Assembly: GCA_021464525.1 (NCBI GenBank)
Contig: JADRCO010000003.1
Location: 1-64,000, forward strand
Length of the DNA: 64,000 nucleotides
Direction of reading: 5' to 3'
Source: Rhizophagus sp. LPA8_4_AMF
Taxonomy: Eukaryota > Glomeromycota > Glomeromycetes > Glomerales > Glomeraceae
Position 1 is the stretch's first letter, and the number at the start of each line of letters is the position of its first letter. This document shows, piece after piece, positions 1 to 12,896 of this stretch. The translations under genes and the position numbers were made by a program. Under the pieces are notes generated by a model. The model had not been told where the DNA came from and did not search any database. It saw nothing but the letters and a program-made list of their open reading frames with translations.

Positions 1-885
1 AATTTTGTTTACATTATTTGATGTAGATTTATTATTTTTATATAACTAATAATTTATATTTGCTTAATAAAATTATTTTTGTGTAAAAAAATTTAATTCC
101 ATAAATCAGCCCATATGAAATCGTAATCCCGAAAATTCAAAATCTCGTAATTATATGGCACGGATATCAAGTCGCACAATTCAGATTATTTATATGGAAA
201 GTGGAGACTATTCCAAACGTCAGACAATTTTTTTTGTAACAAAATAACTAAATGGAAGATAATGCAAATAACACCATAGAAGTGTTCGTGAGCGGTAGGT
301 TACTTTTTTTTAAAAAAAATATTATATCAATAACAATTTTTTACAACTAGCTTGTATTTTTTTTAAATTAATTACTTTTTTTATCGACATTCATTAGTCC
401 CGACACTAATATCCTCATGAATACAAAAATTTTTATAGAAATTATTTTAATCAGTATATTAAAAATAAAAAATTATATCATTATATGCAAAAAATTATAT
501 TTTTAATTTAATATAAAGCAATTTATTAGAATTTATTAGTAAAAATATTTAATTGTTACTTAATTTTTACGACGCATTAATAATAAGAATTACCGGTATT
601 AATTTTTACATTAATTCTTGCGAAACATTTTAACGTCTAAAAAATAATAATATTAATAATAATACTGTAATGTAATATAAAACAAAAAAATGTCGGAATT
701 TGTATTATATAATATTTACGTCTATCAATGGACGCTGATTGAATCAATGAACACAAGAAATGGTCGAAAAAGGTAAAATAGATGGAGTGATAAAATCGTT
801 CGTTTTATTTTTTTTTTTAAGAAAAAAATTTTTTTACAAAATACTAAATATATGTGAATTCTCTAAGATATACAATTACCATGAG
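1..885. other. AT-rich intergenic sequence
   Basis: No gene is supported here. A short open stretch on the plus strand from 252 (MEDNANNTIEVFVSG) runs into a possible gt donor near 297, so a small first exon of an unseen gene cannot be excluded, but no continuation is found. The rest is poly-A/T-rich sequence. Confidence 0.4.
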
Positions 886-3800
886 TTAAATAATATCTTT
901 TAATTCAATCAAATTTTCCATTTCTTTTCTTAAAAAATACTTATCCTTAAAAGTTTCAGGAACAGGTGGACAAATTTTTTGATGATTTGGTAATAAATAA
1001 CGCATATTAGGAAGATGAATTATCTTATTATTCTTATTACCAATATTAATTTTAGTGAATCGAACATAATCTATTTGCTATAAATTAAAAAATAAAATTA
1101 TTTAAGTTATTAATAATTCTATTCCATTTTATTTATTTTGAAAAGAAAGTTTGATTACCATATCAATTGAACCAGTGACTTCAATTGAAAGTTGACATTT
1201 CGGTTTCCATATATACTTTGGAAGTAAATATTCGATCCAACCTAAACCTTCAAACTTTAATATATCCTTATATCTCATTATATGCTCTCTAGCATGAAGT
1301 TCATTTGAATTCTATAAATAATCAAATTTAATATATATTGATATTTATTTTGATAATTTTATAATAATAAAAAAAAAAACAAACGAAAAAAGGTTTAATA
1401 AAACTTACTTTTTCTCCTTGTTCAACTACAAATTTTAAAATACAATCCGATGAAATTACTTTTCTAACATTTATTTTCCATATAATATAATAATTTGTAC
1501 CAAATGAATTAAATTCAAAAAGATTATAAAATTTTGGTAGATTCAATTCAAAGATTTTCTCTTTTTTAAATGATAATATTCGTCCCGAAAAACTTAAATT
1601 TATGAAAATAAATTTAAATTAATTCTATGCTAAATTAACAACTACATTATATAAGTCAAATATATAAATCTTACCTATTTGAATCATTTTCTTGAAATCG
1701 ACTTAATTTATTATTCAAATTTGTAAGGCATGAAACAAAATAAACCATTCGTTCTGTAATTAAGTCAAAAGTCGATTAGCATATATTATTAAATAAACAA
1801 AAAAAAGATTCATCATAGATTCATCTCAACTTCTTACCCCTATACATGTATTTATCAAAATTATTAACTATGCCAACATCATTTAAATCATTAATTTTAC
1901 AATAATTACACAAGTATAACCAAAAATCCGAATATTCTTGTAATGAATTAATTAACGGAATATCTTTATAATTACTTAATTCAAATAATCCATCCAAATA
2001 TAATTTTGCTTCATTATACTTTTTTAATTCGACACATATTTTACATCTAATAAAGAGTATAAATTTATCATCAAAATCATTACTTAATTTTGTTAAAATT
2101 TCATGTTTCAAATCTTCAGAATTATTCATTTTAAGTAAATATTCTAAATGATATAATTTAATCTTTGCTAAAACATCATCATAATCTAATAAGAATAATT
2201 CTTTACACTTATTATATGCAATTATAGCATTATTAATATCTTTAGCTGTATGATAAGTTATACATTTATGATAATATGCTAAATTATTTAATGGATCCAA
2301 TTCTATAATTTTATTAAGATCCAATAAAACTCTACCATATTCTTGAAGAACATAAAATGCAATAGCTCTTTTATATAGGATATGACGATTTTCTGGATCT
2401 ATAATAATCGCTTTTGTAAAATATCGTATAGAATCACTATACATTCCTATATTACATAAAATTTCTCCATAATAACATAAAATCAAAGAATCATTCTTAT
2501 TAATATTTAGTAATTTATCTAATATTTCTAGAGCATTAAAATAATCTTCTTGCTTTTCATAACTATATGCACAATTCTTTAAACATGCATAATAATTCGG
2601 ATCATTTTTTAATGCAATATTATATTGAATTAAGGCTGAATCATATTTTTTTGTAAAAAGATAACTATTCCCAGATATTACATGTAGATTATTTATTTTT
2701 GCCTTATAACTTAATGATCTATTTAAATAATCTATAGCTTTTTCATATTCCTTTTGTCTAAAAAATAATTCTCCACGAAGGAAATAAGCCATTGGAGTTT
2801 TTTCTTTTAATTTAATAGCGTCATCTAAATATGAATGTGCTTTTTCATACTTATTAAGACATCTATAAATATATGCTAAAATACATCTCATGGAATAACT
2901 TTTAGGAAAAGTTTTCAGAAATTCGTTACACCAATGTTCAGCTTTTGTATAATTGTTTCCATTTAATTCCTTTATAATATTTTGATATGTTGGATGTTGC
3001 TTTCTTGTAATTTTTGGAAATATTGATGATAATAATACATTTGAATTTAATTTAATTGCTCTCATAATTTTCTTTTTTTTAGTTAATATCTGATCAACTT
3101 CGGGACTATTGGAATCATCACTATCATAATCATCAATTAATTGACCTGAATCTTCTAATTCAATAGAAGGTAAAATATATCCAGCTTCAAAAAATTTCGA
3201 ATATAAATTTTTATAAATAGAATCTTGTAATAAATATCTAATATCATTATCTTCAATTTTTTCTCGACATTTAGGACATTTTTTCTGTTTTAATTTATTT
3301 AAACTACTTAATGATAACATATGTTGACATTTTAAGATACATAATTGATCTGTTGGTTCATTATTAATTGGACAAGTCATTTCATCCGCTATAATATCTA
3401 AAATATTATTACGCGTATCTTGATCTAAACTTTTTCCTTTTCCTTTTCCTTTTCCCTTTCCTTTTTCTTTTCCAATATCATCATTTAAAATCTTAAGATC
3501 TTCATAATATTTTTCTTTAACAAATGTTAACAAATTTTGAAATTTTTCTAAAGAATCTGTTATTGAATTATTCTCAATTAATTTTTGTGAATATTGATCA
3601 AAATCAATTTCAATTATTGAAAACATTTGATTATCAATATTATGTAAATGTAATAATAATTCAATTGCTTTAAATTGAATAAAACTACTTGGAGCTTTAT
3701 TAAGTGATTCAATTGCTAAATAATAACAAAGACCATATGTAGCAGTTCGATTAGATTTTTGAATAAGATTTTGTGCGAGATCCAACATTCCAAACCATAA

Positions 3801-4961
3801 AGTATGTGGTAAAGCGAGAGGTTCATTTCCAGCAATATCATTTAATAAACTTCCAGTACTTCTTAAAGTCTTTGAAACTTTATTTGATAATTCATCAAAT
3901 TTATTTTGGGAATCTAAAATTGATTTATTAATTACATTACTCCATTCTCTTTCTAAAAAACTCCAAATATATTCTATTAATACCAATTCACCAAATTTTT
4001 TACTAATAATATTTTCAGAATCTTCAGTCCAAATCAATAGATTACGTTGAATTATTAACATTATTCTCCAATCTACGTAATAGGATGCCACCGGATATTT
4101 AAAACTTAAACCTTGACGTAATTGAGTAAGCGTTGACGTAGTTGAAACGTTACTTCTTAAAGGAATACCTGATGTTGCAGATATAATTCCTGGTGCGATA
4201 TTTAATGCAGCTTTAAGTAAATCTTTAGTTCTTCGTATAATTTCTTGAAACCAAGTCTCGTCATCACGTAAACTATGTAATGTATCCCGTAAATGAATTA
4301 ATAAAAAATCAATATTATAATTTCGTTTTTTAATAATTTCTTCGTCATCCTTATTATCTTGAAGTTGATTAAATTGATTAAAATCGGATGCATATTTATT
4401 ATCAATTCCTTCTTGCATAACACGAGTAGTTTTTCTATGAATTTCGGCAAATTTTGATAAAGAATTATAAACTTTATCTCGAAGTTCTTTACTTAAACGC
4501 ATTTGTGTAAAACAAATTTGTTCTAAAACTGTCACCCAAGTACGTAAATGTAATTCTAATCTAGCAACACTTTGTCCATCATAAAAATCAAAAGGCTCTG
4601 GATCTGCTAAAGCAACTAATGAATCTCGAAGAATTTTAGGTGAAAATCGATTAATTGGATTTTCGAAAAGTAATTTTAAAGAATATAAATATTCTACTTC
4701 TGATAATTCCTTAATAAGCACTTTTACTTTTTCGTCAGGAGTAATAAATCCATCTTCTTCTAACTTAAGAAGGATACTATTATTGGACGTGGTATCACGT
4801 AAAGTTAATTTAGACGACGTAATAGAATTGTTAATTTCTAAATTATCAGATAAATTATTCTATATATATAAAGAATGAGTTAGTCAAATTTTACGTATAC
4901 GTAATATAATAACATATACTGTATATAAATTCACCTGACTAAAATTTGAACTTCCTTCCAT
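886..4961 (-). CDS. RING and TPR-repeat protein with C-terminal family module
   Basis: Six exons join with matching phases: 4961-4935, 4859-1838, 1753-1675, 1592-1409, 1311-1159 and 1077-886, giving about 1,218 residues. The start is the ATG at 4961 (MEGSSNFSQ); the reading frame continues upstream of residue LIKELSEVEY through an intron to this ATG. Seen in order: a helical domain (about residues 60-480, with [14 protein letters not shown]); a lysine/glycine tract; a RING-like finger near residues 502-550 (CPI, LKCQH, CPKCREK); a run of tetratricopeptide repeats (about 638-960, for example AYFLRGELFFRQKEYEKAID); and a C-terminal module (about 1017-1218, ending ELKDII). RING proteins are usually ubiquitin ligases and TPRs bind partner proteins; that function is inferred. 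The helical and RING part is paralogous to the SUN-kinase gene at 51831-55934, but no kinase is present here. Decayed copies of the C-terminal module lie at 50.1 and 57.7 kb. Confidence 0.85.
3430..3471. repeat. Coding hexanucleotide repeat (Lys-Gly tract)
   Basis: Tandem ccttttccttt-like hexamers on the plus strand encode an alternating Gly-Lys run (KEKGKGKGKGKGK) between the helical domain and the RING of the TPR gene. The paralogue at 54.7 kb has a shorter, non-repetitive lysine-rich stretch (EKKKGKEK) at the same place, so the repeat probably expanded locally. Confidence 0.8.
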
Positions 4962-6782
4962 ATTTTTTAATAATATAAGTTTTTAATATTTTAAAATCTT
5001 TTTTTGAATACGGTAATATATTTTAAATAAAAATAAGAAGAATTTTATATTTATTTTTATGTTTTATATTTAAAAAAAGAAGTATCATCCGGATAAGATC
5101 CAAAAGTCCGATTATAATGATTTTTATTGTACAATCAAAAAAGTGTGTATAAAATGTATGCAACAAGTAGATCGTGTATAGTAATTTCATTCAAAAATGA
5201 TTGTTTATTAAATATCTTGAAAAGAACTAGTTTAATCAGTTTAATCATATTCTCACATGAAATTAAACCAATGATGTTGCATTATATGAATTCTGTTATT
5301 GGAAACATATTTTATTTTAAGAAAACAAACTCTACATTTATTATAAATTTAAAAATAAAATTTAGTAAATGCATAAAATGTTTGTTATGAATAACTTCAA
5401 ATCCTTTCATATTCTTTTGTAGTAAATATCTTAAAATGAATTATTTTCTAAATGTTGGTCTTTATCAGACTCTTAGTTTATTGAGTTCGATCAACGTCGA
5501 TCTATATTCTTTGTAATCCTATTTTAGGACAATGTTTACCTTTTAGCCTGTATCACATTACTATTTTAGTTTGAGTCTAATTTTAGCGTATTTTGTATTG
5601 TAAATTACCAAAATGATCTCATTTTCAGTCGCGCCAACTGCGCCAAGAAAAAAAAAAGTAAGAGATTTTAACCGATTAAATCTAGGAACTGGGTATGATT
5701 GATTACTTTTCATTAGGACCTAGAGCAATAAATCTTATTATTCATATTTTTATGAAAATCATCCGCTAATAGGTTAATAACAAATTATGGCTGAATCACA
5801 TGCTCGAAATCATGTGAAACTAATATTTGGTTCAAAATATCCCTTTTTTATTATTGATCGACATATTAAAAGCATGCCCGCGCAATAATATTAAATATAG
5901 GAAAACCCGTATGGCTATCACATCCTGATTTCCCGACATTTATTTTCCTGATGTACTTTGTCTGACAAACGGTTTCCCGTTTCTCGAAAATTGATTTACG
6001 AAAAACTTGCTTTGATACTGTAAATTAACTGGAAAAAATTTAATTACATTTTTTATGGTACCTGCGGCTAAAAAAATTAATCTTATACCCGTTATTCAAT
6101 TTTTATTTTGTACAATTTTCAATTTTCTTCAATTTTCGAGAAAAGGTTAAAAAAAATCAGTTAACTAAATAATCATGTAAACATTAATTACTAGACGCAT
6201 TCCGCGTTATAATTATATATTTGCTCCATAATAAATTTCGCCCAAAAAGTATAAGATTCAGTATATATTTAGTCTACGATGATTTAACGTGGCTCAATTA
6301 GCTCATGATTATGCAAGTTAAGACTTCCTAAACATTTTTTTTTTTTTGTAGTACACATTGTAAGAATTGTGAAACTATTTATAAAAAATGTTTGTATGTT
6401 TGTAATTCCCCGATCAAATCGGTGGCTGATCTTTCTATTGGATTCATTATGTACAAATAATATTTATTATTCATGATTGAAACTTTTAATCTAGGAAATG
6501 AAAATATTTTTCTTCGTCTTTTGATTTTTCGTTGATGATATTTGATTGGTGTACTATTTATTTGTATGAACAACAAAGCTGCAAATCATTTTTAGTCAAA
6601 TAGTAAAATGCCCCGTTGGCTTTTACGCCACACAAAAATCAATTTATAACCTATTTTTAACGCTAACTTATAATGTAAAAAAATTTGATTATAAATTCAA
6701 TCCCCCTTTTCCGACATTTAAAATTTTTTATTTTTCTAATTTTTTCTTTCTTTTTAATAAAAGACTTACTAAATTTCAAATC
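4962..6782. other. Intergenic region between divergent genes
   Basis: No gene is supported. It holds the upstream regions of the TPR gene (-) and the BTB-TLDc gene (+). Open frames at 5127-5390 and 6379-6576 lack family resemblance and have no convincing splice context. Confidence 0.5.
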
Positions 6783-8246
6783 ATGGTAACCGAATTTTTA
6801 AGCGATTTATCTAATGATATGGGTAAATTATTGGATCAAGAAGATAATTATGATGTAATCATAAAAGCCGGGGAAGGAAATGATTCACGAGAATTTAAAG
6901 TTCATTCATTAATTTTGAGGGCGAGATGTACTTATTTTCGAAGTGCTCTTTCAAATAATTGGGCTCATAGAGAAAGTGGAATTATTAATTTTAATAAACC
7001 AAATATTTCTCCTAAAATTTTTGAAATTTTACTTAAATATTTATATACGGCTGAAGTTGATTTATCTAAACATGAAATTACGATCCTTCTTCAAATTTTA
7101 ATCGCTGCTGATGAATTAAATTTACAAAAATTAATTTTTCATGTTGAACAACATTTATTAGAAAATCAATATGTTTATATAAGAAAGGATCCAATTAAAA
7201 TTCTTAAAATAACTTTTAGACATGAAATATGTTCAATATTAAGGGATTATTGTTTTGAAGTAATATGTGAGGATCCAGACATATTATTTAAATCAAAAGA
7301 ATTTTTAACTTTAGATAAATCATTATTATTATCATTAATTAAACGTGATGTTATAAATTTGGAAGAAATTGATCTTTGGAATAATTTAATTAAATGGGGT
7401 TTATCACAAATCAATAAGGAAGAAAAATTTTCTAATTGGAATGAAGATAATATTAATAATTTAAGAGATTTAATTCAAGATTTTATTCCTTTAATTAGAT
7501 GGTTTCAAATTACTTCAAGTGAATTTAGGAAATATATTTTACCATATAAAAAAATTATACCAAAAGATTTATTTCATGAAATTTTATGTTATAATTTAGA
7601 TACTTCATATGAAGTTAAAACTATTATTTTACCTCCAAGAATTTCACAAAAATCTGGTAAATTGGATTCTTTATTAATTGAACAAAAACATGCTGCGATA
7701 ATTTCAAGTTGGATTGATAAACAAGAAATTAATTTTTATGATCGTAAAAGGTTACCTTATTCATTTAAATTATTATATAGAGCGAGTAGGGATGGTTTTG
7801 CAGCAAAATATTTTCATAAATTATGTGATAATAAAGGTTCAACAGTTACCATAACAAAAGTTCGTTCAAATGGTAAATTAATTGGTGGTTATAATCCATT
7901 GGATTGGAAACCTCATTCAGATTTATCTTATTTATCAGGAGATAGTTGTTGGTATTCTACTTTTGATAGTTTTTTATTTTCTTTTCCATTAAAACCTTCT
8001 TCAAATGACAATTTTACTCCAAAAATAGCTAGAATAGGAAATGGTGGTAATATTTCAGAGTATGCAATAGGATATAATGCCAGTTATGGTCCTTCTTTTG
8101 GTGGTGGTTGGGATTTATCTATTCAAGATAATAATTTAATTTATAGTTATGGTCCTTATTCTTATCCTGATTGTGGCAATTTTATAGCTAAAAATCAACA
8201 ACTTAAAATAGATGATTATGAAGTATTTCAAATAATCAAAAAATGA
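6783..8246 (+). CDS. BTB/POZ-BACK-TLDc domain protein
   Basis: A single-exon 487-residue protein. An N-terminal BTB/POZ domain spans about residues 13-125 (YDVIIKAGEG, FKVHSLILRARCTYFRSAL, FEILLKYLYT). It is followed by a BACK-like helical region to about 250 and a C-terminal TLDc domain from about 305 to the end (SFKLLYRASRDGFAAKYFH, GGYNPLDW, the glycine-rich SYGPSFGGGWDLSI). BTB-BACK proteins commonly dimerise and act as cullin-3 substrate adaptors; TLDc domains are tied to oxidative-stress protection and V-ATPase regulation. The combination is common and highly expanded in Glomeromycotina (family knowledge). The substrate is unknown. The first ATG follows a pyrimidine-rich leader and no intron is needed. 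Confidence 0.93.
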   Translation: MVTEFLSDLSNDMGKLLDQEDNYDVIIKAGEGNDSREFKVHSLILRARCTYFRSALSNNWAHRESGIINFNKPNISPKIFEILLKYLYTAEVDLSKHEITILLQILIAADELNLQKLIFHVEQHLLENQYVYIRKDPIKILKITFRHEICSILRDYCFEVICEDPDILFKSKEFLTLDKSLLLSLIKRDVINLEEIDLWNNLIKWGLSQINKEEKFSNWNEDNINNLRDLIQDFIPLIRWFQITSSEFRKYILPYKKIIPKDLFHEILCYNLDTSYEVKTIILPPRISQKSGKLDSLLIEQKHAAIISSWIDKQEINFYDRKRLPYSFKLLYRASRDGFAAKYFHKLCDNKGSTVTITKVRSNGKLIGGYNPLDWKPHSDLSYLSGDSCWYSTFDSFLFSFPLKPSSNDNFTPKIARIGNGGNISEYAIGYNASYGPSFGGGWDLSIQDNNLIYSYGPYSYPDCGNFIAKNQQLKIDDYEVFQIIKK

Positions 8247-8935
8247 ATGATCTTATTAAATATAATAATGAAAATTTTATTATAACATTAAAAAAATTTT
8301 TCTTTTACAACAGTATTAAGTCTATATAAATGTATATTTTATATAAAGAATTTTTATTGATTCCCTAGTAAATTTTTATTATTATTTATATTTAGAAAGT
8401 GATATGAATGCATTTCTTACTGGTAATTCAACTAATTGAAGAATAATTTTGCAGAAGTACGTCAAATCTTTTTTTTTGGTGGACTATTAACGTTAAGTGT
8501 ATGACAAAAGTCACAACATGTGATTATCTAAAAAGGAAATTTGTATCATAGTACAATGAAACTTTTTAAAATTTTAAAAAATGTACAACAGAGTTTTTAA
8601 TAATGTATTCCAGGGTCATGTATAAACTCTAGATATGTGAGGAAAGTTAAAAGGTGGAGTAATCAATCTGAGTCAATTCACATTTTCAAAATTGATTCAG
8701 ATGATCAGTTCAACTCAATATAAAAAGTATTCAACCCAAGGTATTTTTATATTGTATCAATAAATTTTTTTTTGTATATGTTTGCTATTTAATACATTAA
8801 TCTTTGTTTTATATTTATATTATTATTTTATTATACAATTAAATATTTCAAAGTTTCTATTCTATTTTTTTGCAAATCAAGATAGGACAATTCATGTGTT
8901 TATTAGTCATAAAAATTACAAAAACTGATATTAAT
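8247..8935. other. Intergenic sequence downstream of BTB-TLDc gene
   Basis: AT-rich 3' flank with no supported gene, RNA or repeat. Confidence 0.4.
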
Positions 8936-9975
8936 ACAACTAGCCGCTAAAGCACTGAACCAGTCCGTCATCCCAAGGATTGTTACTGTGCCCTACCATG
9001 CCAATAACATTCACCTACGTCCTTCATATCAAGATATCGAATTACATAGGATCATAATATTATACCCCTAAATAACTGGCATTACCATATAGTTAGAGTG
9101 CCAAACCTATTAAATTTAGACCAATCCCTCTTATAATCTCTATAAGACCCATACAAGCAAATCAAAAATCTACTGGTATATAATAGGTGATATGAAACGG
9201 ATACACCTAAGACTAATCTAAAACAAATAAAAAAAACTGCACTAAAACTAATTTGGCCAGTACAACTGGTGATCAACATAGGTTAGCCTAATTTAAAACA
9301 AATCATCCAACCAATATCACCCCCTTTTGTGAACAGATCTACAAATTCAAAAAAGTTAAAATACACCAAACCTCCTGATCAACAAATCTGTATTCCAATA
9401 CCCCCCAGGTTTCTAAAAGAATCCAGAGAGTCTGTAATCCAAAACTGTCAATAAAAAGAAAAATATCGCATCAAAGGAAAGTCATTATTATCCCAGAAAT
9501 TCAAAGGAAAACTGGGGAAAAAGGGAAATAATACCAAGCCACCACTTCTATAACCCCTCATTCGTCAACTATATTAAGAAAAAGACCTGTTCTTTGAGTG
9601 ACATTTACACAACTAACACTTCATGAAAAGACCTTCGTAACGCTTCCAAAAATATATGAATGGGAAAACCTATCATTAAAGGTATTTAAAAGTTGGCAGC
9701 CCAGACGCTAACCATACAAAACTTTTCAAAAATACAAAGGGAGCTCAAGTTTCACAGCTCTGGAAAATATCTTTGGTGAGAATCGCTCCAAGTATGTAGC
9801 TCCACTAAAACTTAGAGTTTAAGGTCCAAACGAGTCTTGAAAGACGCCCATAAAGTCCACAAAATTCAAAAGCTACTTGCAAGCACCCCAAGTAGAGAAA
9901 ACCCAAAGTTTTCCTTCAACAATCTTCTGTTAGAAAAATGGTCAAATAATCAGCGGGTGAGAAGTATAGTCGATC
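8936..9975. other. Compositionally distinct block, unidentified
   Basis: About 1 kb with clearly higher G+C and low homopolymer content compared with both flanks. It ends sharply in front of the extreme AT-rich stretch that follows. Both strands are interrupted in all frames and no protein family is recognised. It could be an old unclassified interspersed repeat or a decayed gene. It is called only because the composition shift is visible. Confidence 0.4.
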
Positions 9976-11640
9976 CCTCATTTTATTCTATTTTCATCAT
10001 AACTTTAAACATAAATTATTCAGACTACAACCCTTTAACTTATCAGATCAATATCACCAAAAAAAGCACTTTTAATATGTGTATTAGTTGCTAAAATAAA
10101 TTTTAATTCAATAAAATTAATTTAATTTCAATAAAGTTTAAAGCCCTACAAAATATTAAAATATTACCAATCTATTAAATAAAAAATAAAATTAGCTATT
10201 ATAAATCAATTTAATATAGAATTTAATAAATTATCAAATTTATTTAAAATTATTTAATTAAATTTATTTAATTAGAAATGAAAAATTTTCTATATAAATT
10301 TATTTCTTAATAATTGGCATTTTTATTTATATAAATAATTATTGTTCTTTTAAATACTTGATATTAAATATTTTAAAATAAAAAAAAAAAATTAGGTATT
10401 AGATAAAATTAAAAATCAATTAAATTTGATATATTAGATTTAATATTAAAATTAAAAAAAAATAAAAACCTTGGAATTTTTTTTTATATCTATTAGAAAA
10501 AATTAATTATATAAATTATAAATATAAATATTATCTATAAGGCTAAATATATAATAAGTCAAGTTGTTTAATTAATATTAATATAAAAGTTTATTGATAT
10601 CATTTAATATTAAAAAAAAAAAAAAAATCCTATATATTTATAATAAAATTATATTAATAAAATTATATTATAGTTAAAAAAAAAATTAATTAATAATTAA
10701 TAAATTAAGTTTTTTTTATTTTAATAAAATGTATTTTTTTTTAATTTTAGAATGACTTTTTAATATAAATAATTAATATAATTAAATATTAATTTATTAT
10801 ATTAATAAATTAATTATTATTTTTAAAACAAATAATTATTTTTAAAATAAAATAATAAATTATATAAAAATCCATGATTATTATTATACAGTATATTATT
10901 TTATAAATATTAATAAACCTAATTAGCTAAATATAATAATGTTATTTACCTTTTGTCAAAATATAAATTTTTATTTATTTACTTCTTTGACTAAAAACTA
11001 ATTCAGTTTTACAGTTTAATGGTGAGTATTTGTCTATTTACTAATTTAATAATATTTATTTTAAGTAAATTAAATATATCAGATTTAATATGATTTAATA
11101 ATAAGTTTACTATAAATTACATGTAATGTATAACAACAACAGTTTTTAATGATCTAATAAGATTACTTTTAATATCTCATTATTTCTTTTTCTCCTTAAC
11201 TATTAAGAATTACAGTTACACTCAATCTTAATCGATTTTTCAAAACTGATTTCTGCTATATAATCTCTACATATCCGTAAATCATCGCCTAGTTTAATAG
11301 CTTCCGTTCAAAAATGTTTTTTGAAAGATGTTAATCTGTACCTTCATCTAAACATATGTTGTGTTAGAATTACATGTTAATCTCGCCAATAAAATAAACG
11401 TACTATTAAGAATTCTCGGTTTTATATGTCCCATTTTCACTAATATAAATATATATATATATTTGAGAATAATTGACGAGAAAGACTCTTTACTTTTTAG
11501 TTCTATTTATAAAAAAAAGTAAGTCCTTAATTCCTTATATATATATAAGGTCTCATCTGTATTATAAAATTTAAAATTCTGGTTTATATTTCTTTATTCG
11601 GAATAAACAAATGCTTAGTTAGGTGTTAAGTCTTCGGAAT
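9976..11640. other. Extremely AT-rich low-complexity sequence
   Basis: From about 10.1 to 11.0 kb the sequence is almost entirely A and T with poly-A/T runs and short AT repeats, including a TA run near 11450. No gene is seen. Confidence 0.6.
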
Positions 11641-12896
11641 TTTCAGCCCACGGAAATAATTACCAAAATGGTCAAAAATTGATTATTTTTCAGGTTTACC
11701 ATAGATATGGCTGCCTATCTAGGAACGGATAAGTTTATTTTCCGTGTTGTTCTCAAGAAAGGGGTATCTTCATGATTGTTGAGATTTCTACCTTTCAAAG
11801 ATCGATTTCCTTGACCTCTGCGCTTAATAGGGATCTCGTAAAAGCAGATGTTACCCATACTATCCATACACGGATCCAGATATTTAGATCTTTGGACTCA
11901 TGATGGTCTTTCGATCTTATTATTAACCTATTTGAATAATTTCATCTGGGAGGCACAGCCGGATCGAGAAAGACAAAAGTGGTTAACATACAAAACTTCC
12001 TCATACAATGCAGGAAAATAATTAATTTTTTTCTGTAAACAATAATTACAAAATAGTTCTAAAGATAGACAAACTAACCTTAACCCGTGATTATAATGAT
12101 TCCACACACGATTACTTTTTTCGCTTACTCTCTAGTAGTTCATCTACAAATGTCCTATCCTATTACTACGCTCAAACATATTTGACATTCCACGAAATTT
12201 TTATTGAAGCATCTTTGGAAAATTCGGGTAATTTATTTCCTTGAGTCCATAGATTTTGGGATGATAAAATGATAGACAACGCGCGATATTGGCAGATTAT
12301 ACCATATAGAGATAGTCAAATTCGTCATCATCCCGTCTTGTTTATTTATATGACCAAATTGTTTCATATTATGAACGAAACCTTGTGTTGTTTGTCCAAG
12401 TGGTTCCAGTTTTCTAAAAAATCAAATAGCATGATTCAACAACAAGACGTACAGGAGGCGCTTACTTCGGCAATTTGACGTATACTTAATTCTTTTCTTG
12501 TGTTGTCCATGAAGAATTTCTACGACATATTTACGCGTTGCTCTAAACTGTTTGGCTGCAATGTTTTGTAAGTCCTCAATCTTACCAAAATTTCCACCTT
12601 ACAACGAATAAATTCTTGAAATTCGTGGATTTGTTAGAGATAAATAATGGAATTACGTCTACACTTTTAGTCTTTTACTACGATTGATGGAAATCGTCTG
12701 TCACACAGATTAAGTTGGTAATACAATCTCATGATCGGCACTTAAAAGCAGAAAACAGATGGAAATTTTTGTTTGCGGCCATTTTGTATTTCGCATTCTG
12801 AAATACCTTTGTACCACGTATATGTTTGTATCTGGTGAGAATTCCAATGTCAACTCGCATTTTTATGTAAACTAAACTTGCTTGGACGTTTATAAA
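11641..12896. other. Unexplained higher-complexity stretch before the kinase gene
   Basis: Composition is closer to coding DNA, yet open frames are short (for example 12269-12478) and no domain is recognised on either strand. It could hold 5' exons of the membrane-anchored kinase that follows, or a decayed sequence. Confidence 0.35.

Noticed and set aside
6288-6340. tRNA-like start (gtggctcaattagctcatg)
   Set aside because: Only the 5' D-arm-like portion is present; no anticodon arm, T-arm or acceptor pairing follows.
8936-9975. LTR-retroelement origin for the higher-GC island
   Set aside because: A purine-rich tract and a few TTGGAATA-like words were seen on the minus strand, but no paired ends, target duplication or recognisable domain could be supported.
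12269-12478. QQDVQEALT resembling the ubiquitin-protease QQDAxEF motif
   Set aside because: No catalytic Cys or His boxes or other family blocks are found nearby, so the match is likely chance.
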